A DNA stretch of 64,000 bases from Actinomadura sp. KC06 (GCF_004348735.1 NZ_SMKT01000016.1:1-64000); one strand, 5' to 3'; positions 45,776 to 54,572 are shown, counted from the stretch's first letter. Notes: generated from the sequence alone by a model not told the origin. Translations and numbers: made by a program.

Positions 45776-47140
45776 TCAATACTTCCACCGGACCCGGGAG
45801 ACGATCTCCTCGGCGCTGCAGCCGTCGAACAGGGCAGCCTCGCCTCGACGGACAACACAAATCGTGTCGATCATCGCCTCACCCAGCGCCGCGCCCAGCA
45901 CAGCATCGCTCTCCAGCGCTTGGACGGCCTCCTCCAATGAGGACGGAAGCGCGGCAACGCAGTCCTCGCCATTCAGCGTCGCCGGATTCACGTCGATGGG
46001 CGCCGGGAGGGACGCCTTTTCCACGAGTCCGGCGTGGCCCGCGGCGAGCACGCCGGCCATTACGAGATAGGGGTTGGCGGCCCCGTCGAAACTCTTGAGC
46101 TCGAAGTTGGCCGTCTGAGCCTGGCCTCCGGCGGCCCCGGTCACGAACCTGAGCGCCGCCTCGCGATTCTCCCACCCCCAGCAGGCGAACGCGCCCGCCC
46201 AATGGAACGGAACGAGCCTCAAGTAGCTGGCCGCCGATGGCGCCCCGATCGCCAAAAGCGCGGGCAGCCGGGACAAAATGCCAGCGGCAAAGCCCTCGCC
46301 GGACCGGGTGAGGCCGTACCTCCCATCGCCTCCGGCCATCATGTTGTGGCCGTCCCGCCAAAGGCTGATGTGCACATGCGCGCCGTTACCGATGCCCTCT
46401 GTGACGACCATCGGCGAGAAACTCGCGCGCAGGCCATGACGGTGGCTGACCGCGCGGATCGTCTCGCGCACCAGGACCGCGGTGTCGGCGGCGCTGACCG
46501 GATCCGCGGCCGCGACCGATATCTCGTATTGGCCTGCTGCATATTCGGGATGAATCTGATCCACCGAGATGCCCGTTGCGGTCACCGCATCCAACACGTC
46601 CCGCAGATAGTCCGACCGCTCCATAAGGCGGGTCATTCCGTAGGCCGGACCGGTGCACGCGGGGACGAAATCGTCACCGAATCCAACAGATACCGACCAT
46701 TCAATCTCGAACGCGGCGCGTACGCTGTAACCATCGGCGGCGAGGCGTGCAACGGCACGGCGCGCCAGACCACGGGCGTCCTGCGGATGCCGTCCGCCTT
46801 CCAGGTCGAATCGATCCGCAGGCGCCCAAGCCCACCCCGGAAGCGCGGCCAGCACAGCCAGCCTGTCGAGATCGGGATGCAGGCGCAGGTCACCTACCGG
46901 ACCACGGGAAAAGCGCCCTTTCAAGATCGAGTCATCGACCATACAGGCGTCAAATGAGGGCGACATACCGACACCCCAGGCGGCGGCGTGCTCCAGCCGA
47001 CTCCGCGGCACCGCCTTGATTCTGGTGATGCCGCTCGTATCGACCCATGTGATGACAACTCCACTGACCCGACGCGCGACAAGCCCCTCGGCCGCACGAC
47101 GCGCGACTTCAGCCCGCCGCGATCGCTCATCCGCATCCAT
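45776..47140 (-). CDS. Glutamine synthetase-family ligase
   Basis: 454 aa. The catalytic domain has IHPEYAAGQYEISVAAADP, GIGNGAHVHISLWRDG, the Arg-rich YLRLVPFHWAGAFACWGWEN and NFELKSFDGAANPYLVMAGV. It resembles gamma-glutamylamine ligases rather than housekeeping GlnA. ATG 47140 was chosen with GAGG 8 bases upstream. Placed tail to tail with the ATP-grasp operon, it may glutamylate its amine product (inference). Confidence 0.85.
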   Translation of the reverse strand: MDADERSRRAEVARRAAEGLVARRVSGVVITWVDTSGITRIKAVPRSRLEHAAAWGVGMSPSFDACMVDDSILKGRFSRGPVGDLRLHPDLDRLAVLAALPGWAWAPADRFDLEGGRHPQDARGLARRAVARLAADGYSVRAAFEIEWSVSVGFGDDFVPACTGPAYGMTRLMERSDYLRDVLDAVTATGISVDQIHPEYAAGQYEISVAAADPVSAADTAVLVRETIRAVSHRHGLRASFSPMVVTEGIGNGAHVHISLWRDGHNMMAGGDGRYGLTRSGEGFAAGILSRLPALLAIGAPSAASYLRLVPFHWAGAFACWGWENREAALRFVTGAAGGQAQTANFELKSFDGAANPYLVMAGVLAAGHAGLVEKASLPAPIDVNPATLNGEDCVAALPSSLEEAVQALESDAVLGAALGEAMIDTICVVRRGEAALFDGCSAEEIVSRVRWKY

Positions 47141-47362
47141 GGAGTCAACCTCACCATCCACCTCACCGACGCCAACACCATCGCCTATACCCCGGGCTAT
47201 GCCGCGCCGACCATTTCCGAGCCGACATATCTACGTCAACTGGCCGACGAACGCTCTTGTCACGTTCCCGCGGATGGTAAAGCACTCCCGCCTTCCAAAG
47301 CTGATCCGAAATACAGTTCCATGACCAAGAAGAGGACCTGGAATGGAGGTGTGGCGGGGGCG

Positions 47363-48079
47363 TCAAACGGTTCGGGTTTGGAGGGTTCGTGCCAGGGTGG
47401 GGATCATCACCGTCGCGGGGACGAGGTGCAGCCCGAGGAGGGCGGCGGTAGTGGCGGTGTTCGCCCCGGAGAGGAGGGGCGGGATCAACGAGATCGCGGT
47501 CAGCGGCACCGCCGTCCACACGAATCGCGTAGCGGGGCGGGCGCTCCAGCGAAGAAGAGCGGCGGCGATGACGACGCCGACGACCGAGAAGAAGCCGGTC
47601 ACCACGGCGAACCCGGACAACGGGATCGTCTCGCCGCCGTCGGAGATCTCGAAGTCGACGCCGGCGGCCTGGGCGAGCGCGGCGGCGAGGGTGGTGGCCG
47701 CCATTGCGGCGAGGGTGGCGAGAAAGCCGGTCGCGGCTAGCCCGCGGAGTCGGTGGCTGTGGCTGGTCTGGCTCGGTGCGGGGCCTGGGACGGCCCCGGT
47801 GTCATGCATGTTGTTCATGTTGTCCTCGATGCTTGAGTGACTGGTGTTGGCCCTGGGGGTGAGGATGCGCACCGTCGCCGTGCGACGGCCGGGGTTGCGC
47901 AGCGCGCGGACGCCGGTGCCGCGGAGCCAGAATCCGGCGTCGCGTCCGAGGACCGGTCCGGCCCGGCCGTCGCGCAGCTCCAGCTGCACCCGCCCGCGGG
48001 TGACGACGGCGAACGCGTCGCGCCACTCGGCAGCGGCCACCGCGACACGCGCGCCACCGCGCAGCGTGAGCGTCCGCAC
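47363..48079 (-). CDS. Cupin-like domain fused in frame to DUF6069 membrane domain
   Basis: One uninterrupted frame of 238 aa. Residues 1-85 look like a small cupin often found after sigma factors (VAAAEWRDAFAVVTRGRVQL, then the GFWLRGTGVRALRNPG part). From about residue 88 a DUF6069 protein with four membrane helices follows. An internal ATG at 47818 with GAGGAC upstream could start a separate 151-aa DUF6069 protein. GTG 48079 has GGAG 8 bases upstream, 5 bases after the sigma factor stop. Fusion or two nested products cannot be decided here. Confidence 0.65.
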   Translation of the reverse strand: MRTLTLRGGARVAVAAAEWRDAFAVVTRGRVQLELRDGRAGPVLGRDAGFWLRGTGVRALRNPGRRTATVRILTPRANTSHSSIEDNMNNMHDTGAVPGPAPSQTSHSHRLRGLAATGFLATLAAMAATTLAAALAQAAGVDFEISDGGETIPLSGFAVVTGFFSVVGVVIAAALLRWSARPATRFVWTAVPLTAISLIPPLLSGANTATTAALLGLHLVPATVMIPTLARTLQTRTV

Positions 48080-48084
48080 CGGGA

Positions 48085-49083
48085 CTACTCCGTGCTGTCC
48101 GCCGGCAGGCGCTCGGGCAGTCCGAGCCGTGGGAACTGGTCGTCGTGGAACGTGGTGATCTCGGTGATCGCTCCGCCGGTGACGCGCAGGACGTCGATCG
48201 TCAGCGGCAGGTACGCGCCCTCGCGCTCCCGCCGCTGGTAGAAGGCGACGGCGGGCTGCCGGTTCACGGAGGTCTGGACGGCGCGCAGGTGCTGCATGCC
48301 CTCGAAGCCGCTTTCGATCCAGTCGTTCACGACCGCGTCGCGGCCGATGTACAGGCCCGGGGTGGGCGGCATCGAGCACCGGACGTCGTCGGCCAGCAGT
48401 GCGGCGAGCCTGCTGACGTCGGTGGCCACGCTGGCTTCGGTGTAGCGGCGCACCACCTCGCGCGTCTCGGCGTCCTCCTCGCCGCCGGTCCAGTCCTGCC
48501 GCTCGGCGGGCAGGTGCTCCCGCATGCCGGCGCGGGCCCGCTGCAGCGCGCTGTTCACGGAGTTGACCGAGTCCCCGAGGATCTCCGCGACGTCCTTGGC
48601 CGGCCAGCCGAGCACGTCCCGCAGGATCAGCACGGCGCGCGGGCGCGGCGCGAGATGCTGGACGGCGACCAGGTACGCCAGCTCGACCGTCTCCCGCGCG
48701 ACGGCGACGGCCTCCGGCTCGTCCGCCTCGCCCGCGGGCAGCTCGTCCAGCAGCCGGTCCGGGTAGGGCTGCAGCCACAGCACCTCGCCGCCGGTCGCGG
48801 GCTCGGGGCGGCGCTTGGCGAGCAGGTCCAGGCAGGCGTTGGTGGCGATCCGGTACAGCCAGGCCCGGAACGTCGACCGCCCCTCGAAGGTCTCCCGCCG
48901 CCGCCAGGCGCGCAGGAACGTCTCCTGCACGGTGTCCTCGGCGTCCTCGAACGATCCGAGCATCCGGTAGCAGTGCACGTGCAGCTCCCGCCGGTGCCGC
49001 TCCGCCAGCCCCGAGAACGCCGGCTCGTCGACCTCGCCCAGCCCGCTCCCGCCCAGCTCCTCCAGCCGCCTGTCCGCACCCAT
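48085..49083 (-). CDS. ECF-type sigma-70 factor with SnoaL-like C-terminus
   Basis: 332 aa. Region 2 (HVHCYRMLGSFEDAEDTVQE, then TFLRAWRRRETF) and region 4 (RAVLILRDVLGWPAKDVAEI) are clear. A C-terminal domain of about 120 residues (VVRRYTEASVATDVSRLAAL) has the SnoaL/NTF2-like fold of SigJ/ECF41-like factors, thought to control the sigma part. AAGGATG lies before ATG 49083. The following cupin-DUF6069 gene is likely co-transcribed. Confidence 0.88.
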   Translation of the reverse strand: MGADRRLEELGGSGLGEVDEPAFSGLAERHRRELHVHCYRMLGSFEDAEDTVQETFLRAWRRRETFEGRSTFRAWLYRIATNACLDLLAKRRPEPATGGEVLWLQPYPDRLLDELPAGEADEPEAVAVARETVELAYLVAVQHLAPRPRAVLILRDVLGWPAKDVAEILGDSVNSVNSALQRARAGMREHLPAERQDWTGGEEDAETREVVRRYTEASVATDVSRLAALLADDVRCSMPPTPGLYIGRDAVVNDWIESGFEGMQHLRAVQTSVNRQPAVAFYQRREREGAYLPLTIDVLRVTGGAITEITTFHDDQFPRLGLPERLPADSTE

Positions 49084-49173
49084 CACGTCATCCTTCCCGC
49101 TCGTCGTGTCCCTGTTACAGGTGTGACGGGTGCGGGCGCGAAAACTCATCACTCGGGGTCGGACGGCACGACG

Positions 49174-49219
49174 GAGCGTTCAGGAGAGCTCTTCGCCGAG
49201 CGTTCAGGAGAGCTCTTCG
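49174..49219. repeat. 24-bp tandem duplication at the ammonia-lyase 3' end
   Basis: GAGCGTTCAGGAGAGCTCTT plus CG is present at 49174-49195 and again at 49198-49219 (period 24). The second copy contains the last codons and stop of the ammonia-lyase gene; the first lies downstream of it. The stop region is therefore duplicated. Confidence 0.75.
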
Positions 49220-50688
49220 GAGCGCAGGCGGGACTCGGCCTCGGCCGCCATCAGGTCGGCCGCGCGCCTTACCTCCAGCGCCATCGGACGGTCCTCCGCC
49301 AGCGGCGGAGAGATCGCTTTCAGCTCCGCCCAGACGCCGTCCACCGCGTCCCGCCCGCTCAGTTCGGCGAGCTGGGCGGCGCCGACGGCGAGCGAACCGA
49401 CCACCAGCCAGGCCAGGTCCACGGCGTCGGCCACGGAATTGGCGCCGTTGAGAGCCATCGGCACGTGGTCCTGGTTGCCGCCGTTGGTCGGCAGGGCGGT
49501 CAGCGATGCCGGGTAGACCAGCTGCCTTATCCGGGAAACGAAGGAGGTCGCGCTGATCTGCACCCCGGCAAGGCCGCTGCCGCTGCCGGGCCGGGGGGTG
49601 AGCATCGGCGGCAGGCCGCCGTTGTGCTCAGGGACGCAGAGCAGCCCGAGCTGCCGGTCGGCGAGGAAGGCGATCTGCTGGACGCACAGGCCGATCTGGT
49701 CGGAGCAGAGCCCGACCGGCAGGGCATGGAAGTTGCCGCCGTGCAGCACTTCGCCCTCGTAGCAGATGGGGTTGTCCGTGCACCCGGTGGCCTCGCGCAC
49801 CAATATGTCCTCCGCCGCGGCGAGCTGGTCCGCCACGGCGCCGAGGATCTGCGGTACGCAACGCAGGCTGTAGGGCTCTTGCAGACGACGCTTCGGGTCA
49901 CGGACGGCATCCGGTGACATCTCGTCGCGGACCCAGCGTGCGACCCGGAGCTGACCGAGCTGGCCCCTGGCATGCCCGATGCCCGGATGGTAGGCCTCGG
50001 GATTGACCCGTAGCAGCTCGGCGAGCCGTCCGGTGAGCAGGGCGACCGCGCGGGCCAGCCGTAAGGCCGCGCGATGGTTGTGCAGGCTCACCGCCAGGCC
50101 GACACTCGTCCCGTTGACGAAGGCGAGTGCCTCGCGTGCGGGCCACTCGATGGGACGCGCCGCCAGATCGGCCAGCGCCGTCGCGGCGTCCTCGCACCGC
50201 CAGGTGCCGTCCGCCTCGCGTGTCCACGCCTGACCGAACCCGGTGTGCGCAAGCGCGGCGTGGGCGAGAGGCTGCAGGTCGCCGCTGGCGCTTACGGTTC
50301 CGTCTCTGGGGATTACCGGGGTGAAGCCGCGGTTCCACAGGTCGGCGAGGATTCGCCAGAAGGCGGGCGAGACCCCGGAGAAGCCTTTGCGCATGCTGGC
50401 CAGCCGAAGCCACATGACCAGCCTGCACACCTCCGGCCCCAACGGTGCACCTTGCCCGGTGCCCAGATGGCAGATCAGCCCCCTGCCCTGATCCATCTGG
50501 GACTCCGCCCCGGCATAGGCCACCAGCGGGCCGAACCCGTGCGTGACGCCGTAGACCGGTTCGCCGGACGTCAGCGCGCCGGTGAGCACCGCCACGCTGG
50601 CCTGCATGCGCGCGGCGTCGTCGGATATGTCGTCGTCCAGCGCCGACTCCCAGGTGGCGCTGTCCAGAATCTCGGCGATCGTCTTCAC
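49204..50688 (-). CDS. Aromatic amino acid ammonia-lyase, predicted tyrosine-specific
   Basis: 494 aa of the HAL/PAL/TAL family. The MIO cofactor forms from Ala134-Ser135-Gly136 in GTVSASGDLQPLAH. A catalytic Tyr is in VYGVTHGFGP (Tyr46). The selectivity loop reads LICHLGTGQG: His74-Leu75 equals the His-Leu pair of bacterial tyrosine ammonia-lyase (PAL has Phe-Leu, HAL Ser-His). The product would be p-coumarate. A mutase activity cannot be excluded. GTG 50688 overlaps the adenylating enzyme stop, so its product is probably activated by that enzyme and held on the ACP. Confidence 0.85.
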   Translation of the reverse strand: MKTIAEILDSATWESALDDDISDDAARMQASVAVLTGALTSGEPVYGVTHGFGPLVAYAGAESQMDQGRGLICHLGTGQGAPLGPEVCRLVMWLRLASMRKGFSGVSPAFWRILADLWNRGFTPVIPRDGTVSASGDLQPLAHAALAHTGFGQAWTREADGTWRCEDAATALADLAARPIEWPAREALAFVNGTSVGLAVSLHNHRAALRLARAVALLTGRLAELLRVNPEAYHPGIGHARGQLGQLRVARWVRDEMSPDAVRDPKRRLQEPYSLRCVPQILGAVADQLAAAEDILVREATGCTDNPICYEGEVLHGGNFHALPVGLCSDQIGLCVQQIAFLADRQLGLLCVPEHNGGLPPMLTPRPGSGSGLAGVQISATSFVSRIRQLVYPASLTALPTNGGNQDHVPMALNGANSVADAVDLAWLVVGSLAVGAAQLAELSGRDAVDGVWAELKAISPPLAEDRPMALEVRRAADLMAAEAESRLRSEELS

Positions 50689-51791
50689 GAAAGGTCCCCC
50701 TGGTGCAGGCGCAGTTTCCCCGTCTCCGAGCGGTCGATCCGGTCGATCAACCGCACCTTCCGGGGCCGTATGTCGAACTGTGCGGCGGCGATCCGTACGG
50801 CCCCCTCCGTCAGCGCGGTCCCCGCATCCCGGGCGGGGACGACGAGCAGGTCCAGATGCTCGCCGCTCAGCTCGTCGGGGACGGGCAGGACGGCCAGGTC
50901 GGCGCACGGCACCGCCGAACGCAGCCCTTCCTCGAGGCCGTCGAGGTTGACCCGGCGTCCGTTGATCTTCACGAGACGTCCGCGGCGGCCGGTGAACCGG
51001 AACCGGCGGGCGTCCACGGGTTCGACGAAATCGTCCGTCCGCCACATCGCCGGGGGGCGGCCGCCCGCCCGGAACGCCAGCCGGGGGCTGCTCACCTCGA
51101 GCGGCACCTCGCCGCCGCCCGGTCTCTGCGGCGCCGCGAACGCCACGTCGGGGAACAGCTCCCAGGGGCCGTCGTCGCCCGTCCAGGTCCGGGTGGCGAT
51201 GCCGCCGGCCTCGGTGGAGCCGAAGACCTCGACGATGCGCAGGCGGTCGGCGCCGACCGCCGCGCGCAGCTCCGCCGCGGGCGCGGGCAGCGACGCCGTG
51301 CTGTGCAGGATGGTCAGCCGCCGGACGGCGCGGACCCAGGCGTGGTTCCGGCGCAGGATGGCGAAGGTCCACGGGACGGCGATCACGGCCCAGTTCGCCT
51401 GTTCGGGGGGCGGCATCGTGCCGAAGAACCGCGGCCGGTACCAGGTGCGGACCCCCAGCTTCGCGGGAGCGAGAACGGTCGCCAGCGCACCGAACAGGTG
51501 GCGCGGCGGAGCGAACGACAGGACGGCCTGCGGCTCACCGGGCCGGAGCAGGTCGGCGAGCAGCCCAGCCTCGGCCCACATCTGCTCGCGCGTGCGGCGC
51601 CAGGTCTGGCCCGTCCCCGTGGTGCCGGAAGTGCGCAGATCCACCGTCTCCGGAAGCACGTTCCGCACGTCCTCTGCGGAACCCCCCGTCTCACCGGCAT
51701 CGTCCCACCGCACGTGCCACGGCTCCTCGGAATGCCGTGCCGCGGTGGGGTCGGCCAGGAGCGCGGCCGGGCTCAGCTCCGGGTACGTCAT
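50685..51791 (-). CDS. Short AMP-forming adenylating enzyme
   Basis: 368 aa, shorter than the usual 500 or more of the ANL superfamily. ATP motif VDLRTSGTTGTGQTWRRTRE, acyl-adenylate motif VEVFGSTEAGGIATRTW, hinge TGRRGRLVKINGRRVNLDGL and C-terminal Lys in RSETGKLRL are present. The missing length is at the N-terminus. It is placed between the ACP and the ammonia-lyase with 4-base overlaps on both sides, so it likely loads coumarate or a similar acid onto the ACP (inference). Confidence 0.8.
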   Translation of the reverse strand: MTYPELSPAALLADPTAARHSEEPWHVRWDDAGETGGSAEDVRNVLPETVDLRTSGTTGTGQTWRRTREQMWAEAGLLADLLRPGEPQAVLSFAPPRHLFGALATVLAPAKLGVRTWYRPRFFGTMPPPEQANWAVIAVPWTFAILRRNHAWVRAVRRLTILHSTASLPAPAAELRAAVGADRLRIVEVFGSTEAGGIATRTWTGDDGPWELFPDVAFAAPQRPGGGEVPLEVSSPRLAFRAGGRPPAMWRTDDFVEPVDARRFRFTGRRGRLVKINGRRVNLDGLEEGLRSAVPCADLAVLPVPDELSGEHLDLLVVPARDAGTALTEGAVRIAAAQFDIRPRKVRLIDRIDRSETGKLRLHQGDLS

Positions 51792-52048
51792 GGGGTGGCC
51801 GATCCGTTCACCGCGAGATCGACGACCTGCAGGAGGTCGTGCACGGTTCGCACCCCGGCCAGGCCCTCGTCCGGGATCTCGGTGGCCAGCCGCTTCTGGG
51901 TCTCGAACACGACCTCGACCACCGACAGGGAATCCAGGCCGAGATCCTCGATCAGATCGCAGTCCGACCGGACCTCGGCCGCGGGCACGCCCGTGACTTC
52001 CTCGACGACGGTCGCCAGTAAAGGCAGGTGATTCGTTTCTGCGGCCAT
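51788..52048 (-). CDS. Acyl carrier protein
   Basis: 86 aa four-helix carrier. The phosphopantetheine Ser lies in DLIEDLGLDSLSVVEVVFE. GGAGGGAG precedes the ATG. It stands between the ketosynthase and adenylating enzyme genes as their carrier. It differs from the second carrier at 60686, so the two acyl arms probably use separate carriers. Confidence 0.9.
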   Translation of the reverse strand: MAAETNHLPLLATVVEEVTGVPAAEVRSDCDLIEDLGLDSLSVVEVVFETQKRLATEIPDEGLAGVRTVHDLLQVVDLAVNGSATP

Positions 52049-52069
52049 GAGGTCTCCCTCCGCACGGTG

Positions 52070-53323
52070 CTAGGAGGAGCTGGCGGACGAATTCCTCCAG
52101 CGCCTGATGAGCAAGATGGCATTATGCCCGCCGAAACCGAAGGAATTGCTCATGACAACGTCGACCCGATGCTCCTGCGCTTGATGGGCGACAAAGTTCA
52201 TGGCAGGATCCTCCGGATCGTCGCAGTTTATGGTCGGCGGCACGATCCCAGTGTTGATCGTCTCAACCGCGACCAGCGCCTCAATGGCGCCCGCAGCACC
52301 CAGACTATGCCCGATCATGCTCTTCACCGAGCTGACCGGAATGGTCGTCGATCGCGCGCCGAACACCTTGCGAATCGTTTCCGCTTCGGCCTTGTCGTTC
52401 AGCGGTGTGGAGGTTCCGTGCGCGTTGATATAGCCCACGTCGTCCGCGCCGATCCGCGCTTCGTCCATCGCCCCGCGCATGGCGGCCGAGGCGCCCGCGC
52501 CCTGCGGGTCGGGCGCGGTGAGATGGAATCCGTCCATGGTGCTGGCGTAGCCGGCCAGTTCCGCCAGTATGCGCGCGTCGCGGGCCGCCGCGTGCTCGGC
52601 GCTCTCCAGGATGAGCACGCCAGCGCCGGCGCTCATCACGAAGCCGTCGCGGGCCCGGTCGAAGGGCCTGCTGGCCCTGCGCGGCTCATCGTTGCGCCGC
52701 GACAGCGCCCGCGCCCGTGCCCCGGTGGCCAGGCCGTACCGGGTGATGGTGTCGTCGGCTCCGCCCGCGATCACGACGTCCGCCGCGCCCTCCTGGATCA
52801 GCCTCATGCCCTGTCCGATACAGGTCGCGCCGGTCGCGCAGGCCGTGGCGACGCTCAGGCACGGCCCGCGCGCCCCGAGCTGCAGCGCCGTCTCGGCCGC
52901 GCAGGTGACCACGCCCTGGCTCGCGAACGCGTACGGGCTGATCCCCAGGGGCCCGGCGCTTTCGAGGGCCGCGTCGCCCGCCACGAGCGCGTCGGTCGGC
53001 AGCCCGATATGTCCGAGGACGACCCCGGTCCGCGGCGCGAGCGTCTCGGTCATCCGGAGGGCGGCGTCGTCCAGCGCGCGAAGCGTTGCGGAGAGCGCGA
53101 GGTGGACGGTCCGGGACGTGCGGCGCAGCAGCGCGGTCGGCAGCCGGGAGTCCGGGACGAAGCCCTTGACCTCACCGGCGATGCGCACCGGCAAATCGCT
53201 CACGTCCACGCAGGAGACGGCGTCTATACCGCTGCGGCCCGCGGTCATCGCCTGCCAGCTTTCCGCCCAGTCGAGGCCGACGGGCGTGATGGCGGCGCGT
53301 CCGGTAACAACGACGTTCGGCAT
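52070..53323 (-). CDS. Beta-ketoacyl-ACP synthase, FabF type
   Basis: 417 aa. The Cys-His-His triad is intact: SVATACATGATCIGQG, YINAHGTSTPLNDKAE and SSVKSMIGHSLGAAGAIEAL. It therefore looks condensing-competent, not a chain-length-factor paralogue. First gene of the minus-strand arm, with GGAGGG before ATG 53323. It could extend an aryl or fatty acyl starter; no ketoreductase or dehydratase lies in the window. Confidence 0.9.
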   Translation of the reverse strand: MPNVVVTGRAAITPVGLDWAESWQAMTAGRSGIDAVSCVDVSDLPVRIAGEVKGFVPDSRLPTALLRRTSRTVHLALSATLRALDDAALRMTETLAPRTGVVLGHIGLPTDALVAGDAALESAGPLGISPYAFASQGVVTCAAETALQLGARGPCLSVATACATGATCIGQGMRLIQEGAADVVIAGGADDTITRYGLATGARARALSRRNDEPRRASRPFDRARDGFVMSAGAGVLILESAEHAAARDARILAELAGYASTMDGFHLTAPDPQGAGASAAMRGAMDEARIGADDVGYINAHGTSTPLNDKAEAETIRKVFGARSTTIPVSSVKSMIGHSLGAAGAIEALVAVETINTGIVPPTINCDDPEDPAMNFVAHQAQEHRVDVVMSNSFGFGGHNAILLIRRWRNSSASSS

Positions 53324-53338
53324 GGCGATCCCTCCGTT

Positions 53339-53354
53339 GTCCCGCCGGCGGGAC
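53339..53354. promoter_or_regulatory. Perfect 16-bp palindrome in divergent promoter
   Basis: GTCCCGCCGGCGGGAC lies in the 74-base gap between the ketosynthase and M29-like genes. A copy with one mismatch, GTCCTGCCGGCGGGAC, is at 59106-59121. It may be a cluster regulator's site; GC-rich palindromes also arise by chance. Confidence 0.45.
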
Positions 53355-53397
53355 GGAATTGTTGTATTCCGAGTATTGGGTGGCTATGGTGCGAACC

Positions 53398-54357
53398 ATG
53401 TCGCAGAATAGAGCCAAAGTCGGCCTGCGCCAGCTTTTCCCCGACGGGGACTACTACGTGGTTGCCGACGACCAAGAACTCGTTGACTACGCCATCGAGT
53501 TGGGAGCGCGAGCGATCCACCTCGATCAGGCCGCCGAGCTTCCTGACGGCATCGGAACGGCAGTGTTCCTGCGCAACACATTGGTCACCAGGGACATCCG
53601 CCGGACGTTCCGCAAGTCCCGCTCGTTCGTGATACCGATTTCCAGCTTCGATTCCGGCATGGAGGTCGCCAAGTACACGATGCGTTTGGTCCTGCTCACC
53701 GATTACGAAAAGGCGTGTGACTACAATCGCTACTGGGCCAAGAGCGTTGCCGAGCAGCCGGGCGACCTGATCTTCTACTCCGACGACATGCATCTCAGGT
53801 GCACGCTGTCGGAGAAGCTCAACGCCAACGCCTGGCTGGACGCCGCGATCGACCCGGGCAAGTGGGTCAGCGTCGGGAGCTACACCGAGTTCTCGATCAC
53901 CGCGCCCTCGTCCAAGGACTGGCTCGGCGCGTTCGTCCTGAACGGGACCCTCGTCGCCCAGGGTTCGCTGGTGGCCCAGGACGCGCGGGCCGACGAGACG
54001 GGCGTGGCGAGGATCCGCGAGGCCTGGAAGGTGCGCGACGAGCTGGTGGCCAACGCCCCGATCACGGTGGAGTTGCACGAGGGCCGGGCCACCTCGATCC
54101 GCGCCGGCGGCCATGACTTCACCGACGCCGTCCGCGAGGTGACCAACCCCGATTACAACCTGCACACGCTGGAGCTCGGCCTCGGCACCAACATGAGCCT
54201 GCTGCCGCATGTGGACTGGCGGCACAACTCCCAGCTCAACGAGGGCGCCGGCACCGTCCATCTGGGATTCGGGGAGGGCATGACCGGCGCCCATATGGAC
54301 TTTGTCGTGGCCGACTGTTCTCACAAATTCGAACAGACCGGAAAGGAGGTGAACTAA
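53398..54357 (+). CDS. M29-family aminopeptidase-like metalloenzyme
   Basis: 319 aa, shorter than typical M29 aminopeptidases (about 400). Likely metal ligands of the fold are kept: Glu164 (SYTEFS), Glu259 (LELGLGTN), His288 (TVHLGFG) and His299-x-Asp301 (GAHMDFV). The same fold also includes NicX-type Fe dioxygenases, so peptidase activity is not certain. ATG 53398 was chosen; ATG 53386 and TTG 53359 are in frame and no ribosome site is strong. Its stop touches the ATG of precursor peptide 1, whose ribosome site lies within this gene. It is a candidate maturation or leader-trimming enzyme (inference). Confidence 0.75.
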   Translation: MSQNRAKVGLRQLFPDGDYYVVADDQELVDYAIELGARAIHLDQAAELPDGIGTAVFLRNTLVTRDIRRTFRKSRSFVIPISSFDSGMEVAKYTMRLVLLTDYEKACDYNRYWAKSVAEQPGDLIFYSDDMHLRCTLSEKLNANAWLDAAIDPGKWVSVGSYTEFSITAPSSKDWLGAFVLNGTLVAQGSLVAQDARADETGVARIREAWKVRDELVANAPITVELHEGRATSIRAGGHDFTDAVREVTNPDYNLHTLELGLGTNMSLLPHVDWRHNSQLNEGAGTVHLGFGEGMTGAHMDFVVADCSHKFEQTGKEVN

Positions 54358-54489
54358 ATGCGTGATCTCACGCTTACCGATCAGTCATGGGCGGTGGACG
54401 AGGAGGGCGAAGACCTCGACGTCGAGCGCTTCGAGGTGACCGACTCGGTCGAGGCTGCCGGAGTCGCCTACTTCTACGCGAGAATCTGA
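54358..54489 (+). CDS. RiPP-like precursor peptide 1
   Basis: 43 aa, acidic, with AGGAGG 8 bases before the ATG. It starts MRDLTLTDQSWAVDEEGED and ends VEAAGVAYFYARI. It shares 25 identical positions with the 42-aa peptide at 63245, including QSW, RF, VEAA and the C-terminal V-x-Y-x-Y-A-R-I. This is the plan of a leader (conserved acidic N-terminal part) plus a short Tyr-rich core. A 15-bp hairpin follows directly. No known RiPP family is recognised. It is coupled to the M29-like gene and followed by an amidohydrolase gene. Confidence 0.75.
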   Translation: MRDLTLTDQSWAVDEEGEDLDVERFEVTDSVEAAGVAYFYARI

Positions 54490-54495
54490 TCCAGA

Positions 54496-54539
54496 GTGTA
54501 CGCGAGGTGCCGGCCGGTAGGCGTGCACCTCGCGTACAC
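54496..54539 (+). terminator. Hairpin after precursor peptide 1
   Basis: GTGTACGCGAGGTGC and GCACCTCGCGTACAC form a perfect 15-bp stem with a 14-base loop, followed by GTTTCT, starting 7 bases after the stop. It probably limits read-through into the amidohydrolase gene or stabilises the precursor mRNA. Confidence 0.8.
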
Positions 54540-54572
54540 GTTTCTACGGTTACCCGTCCGAGGGGTGGCAAA

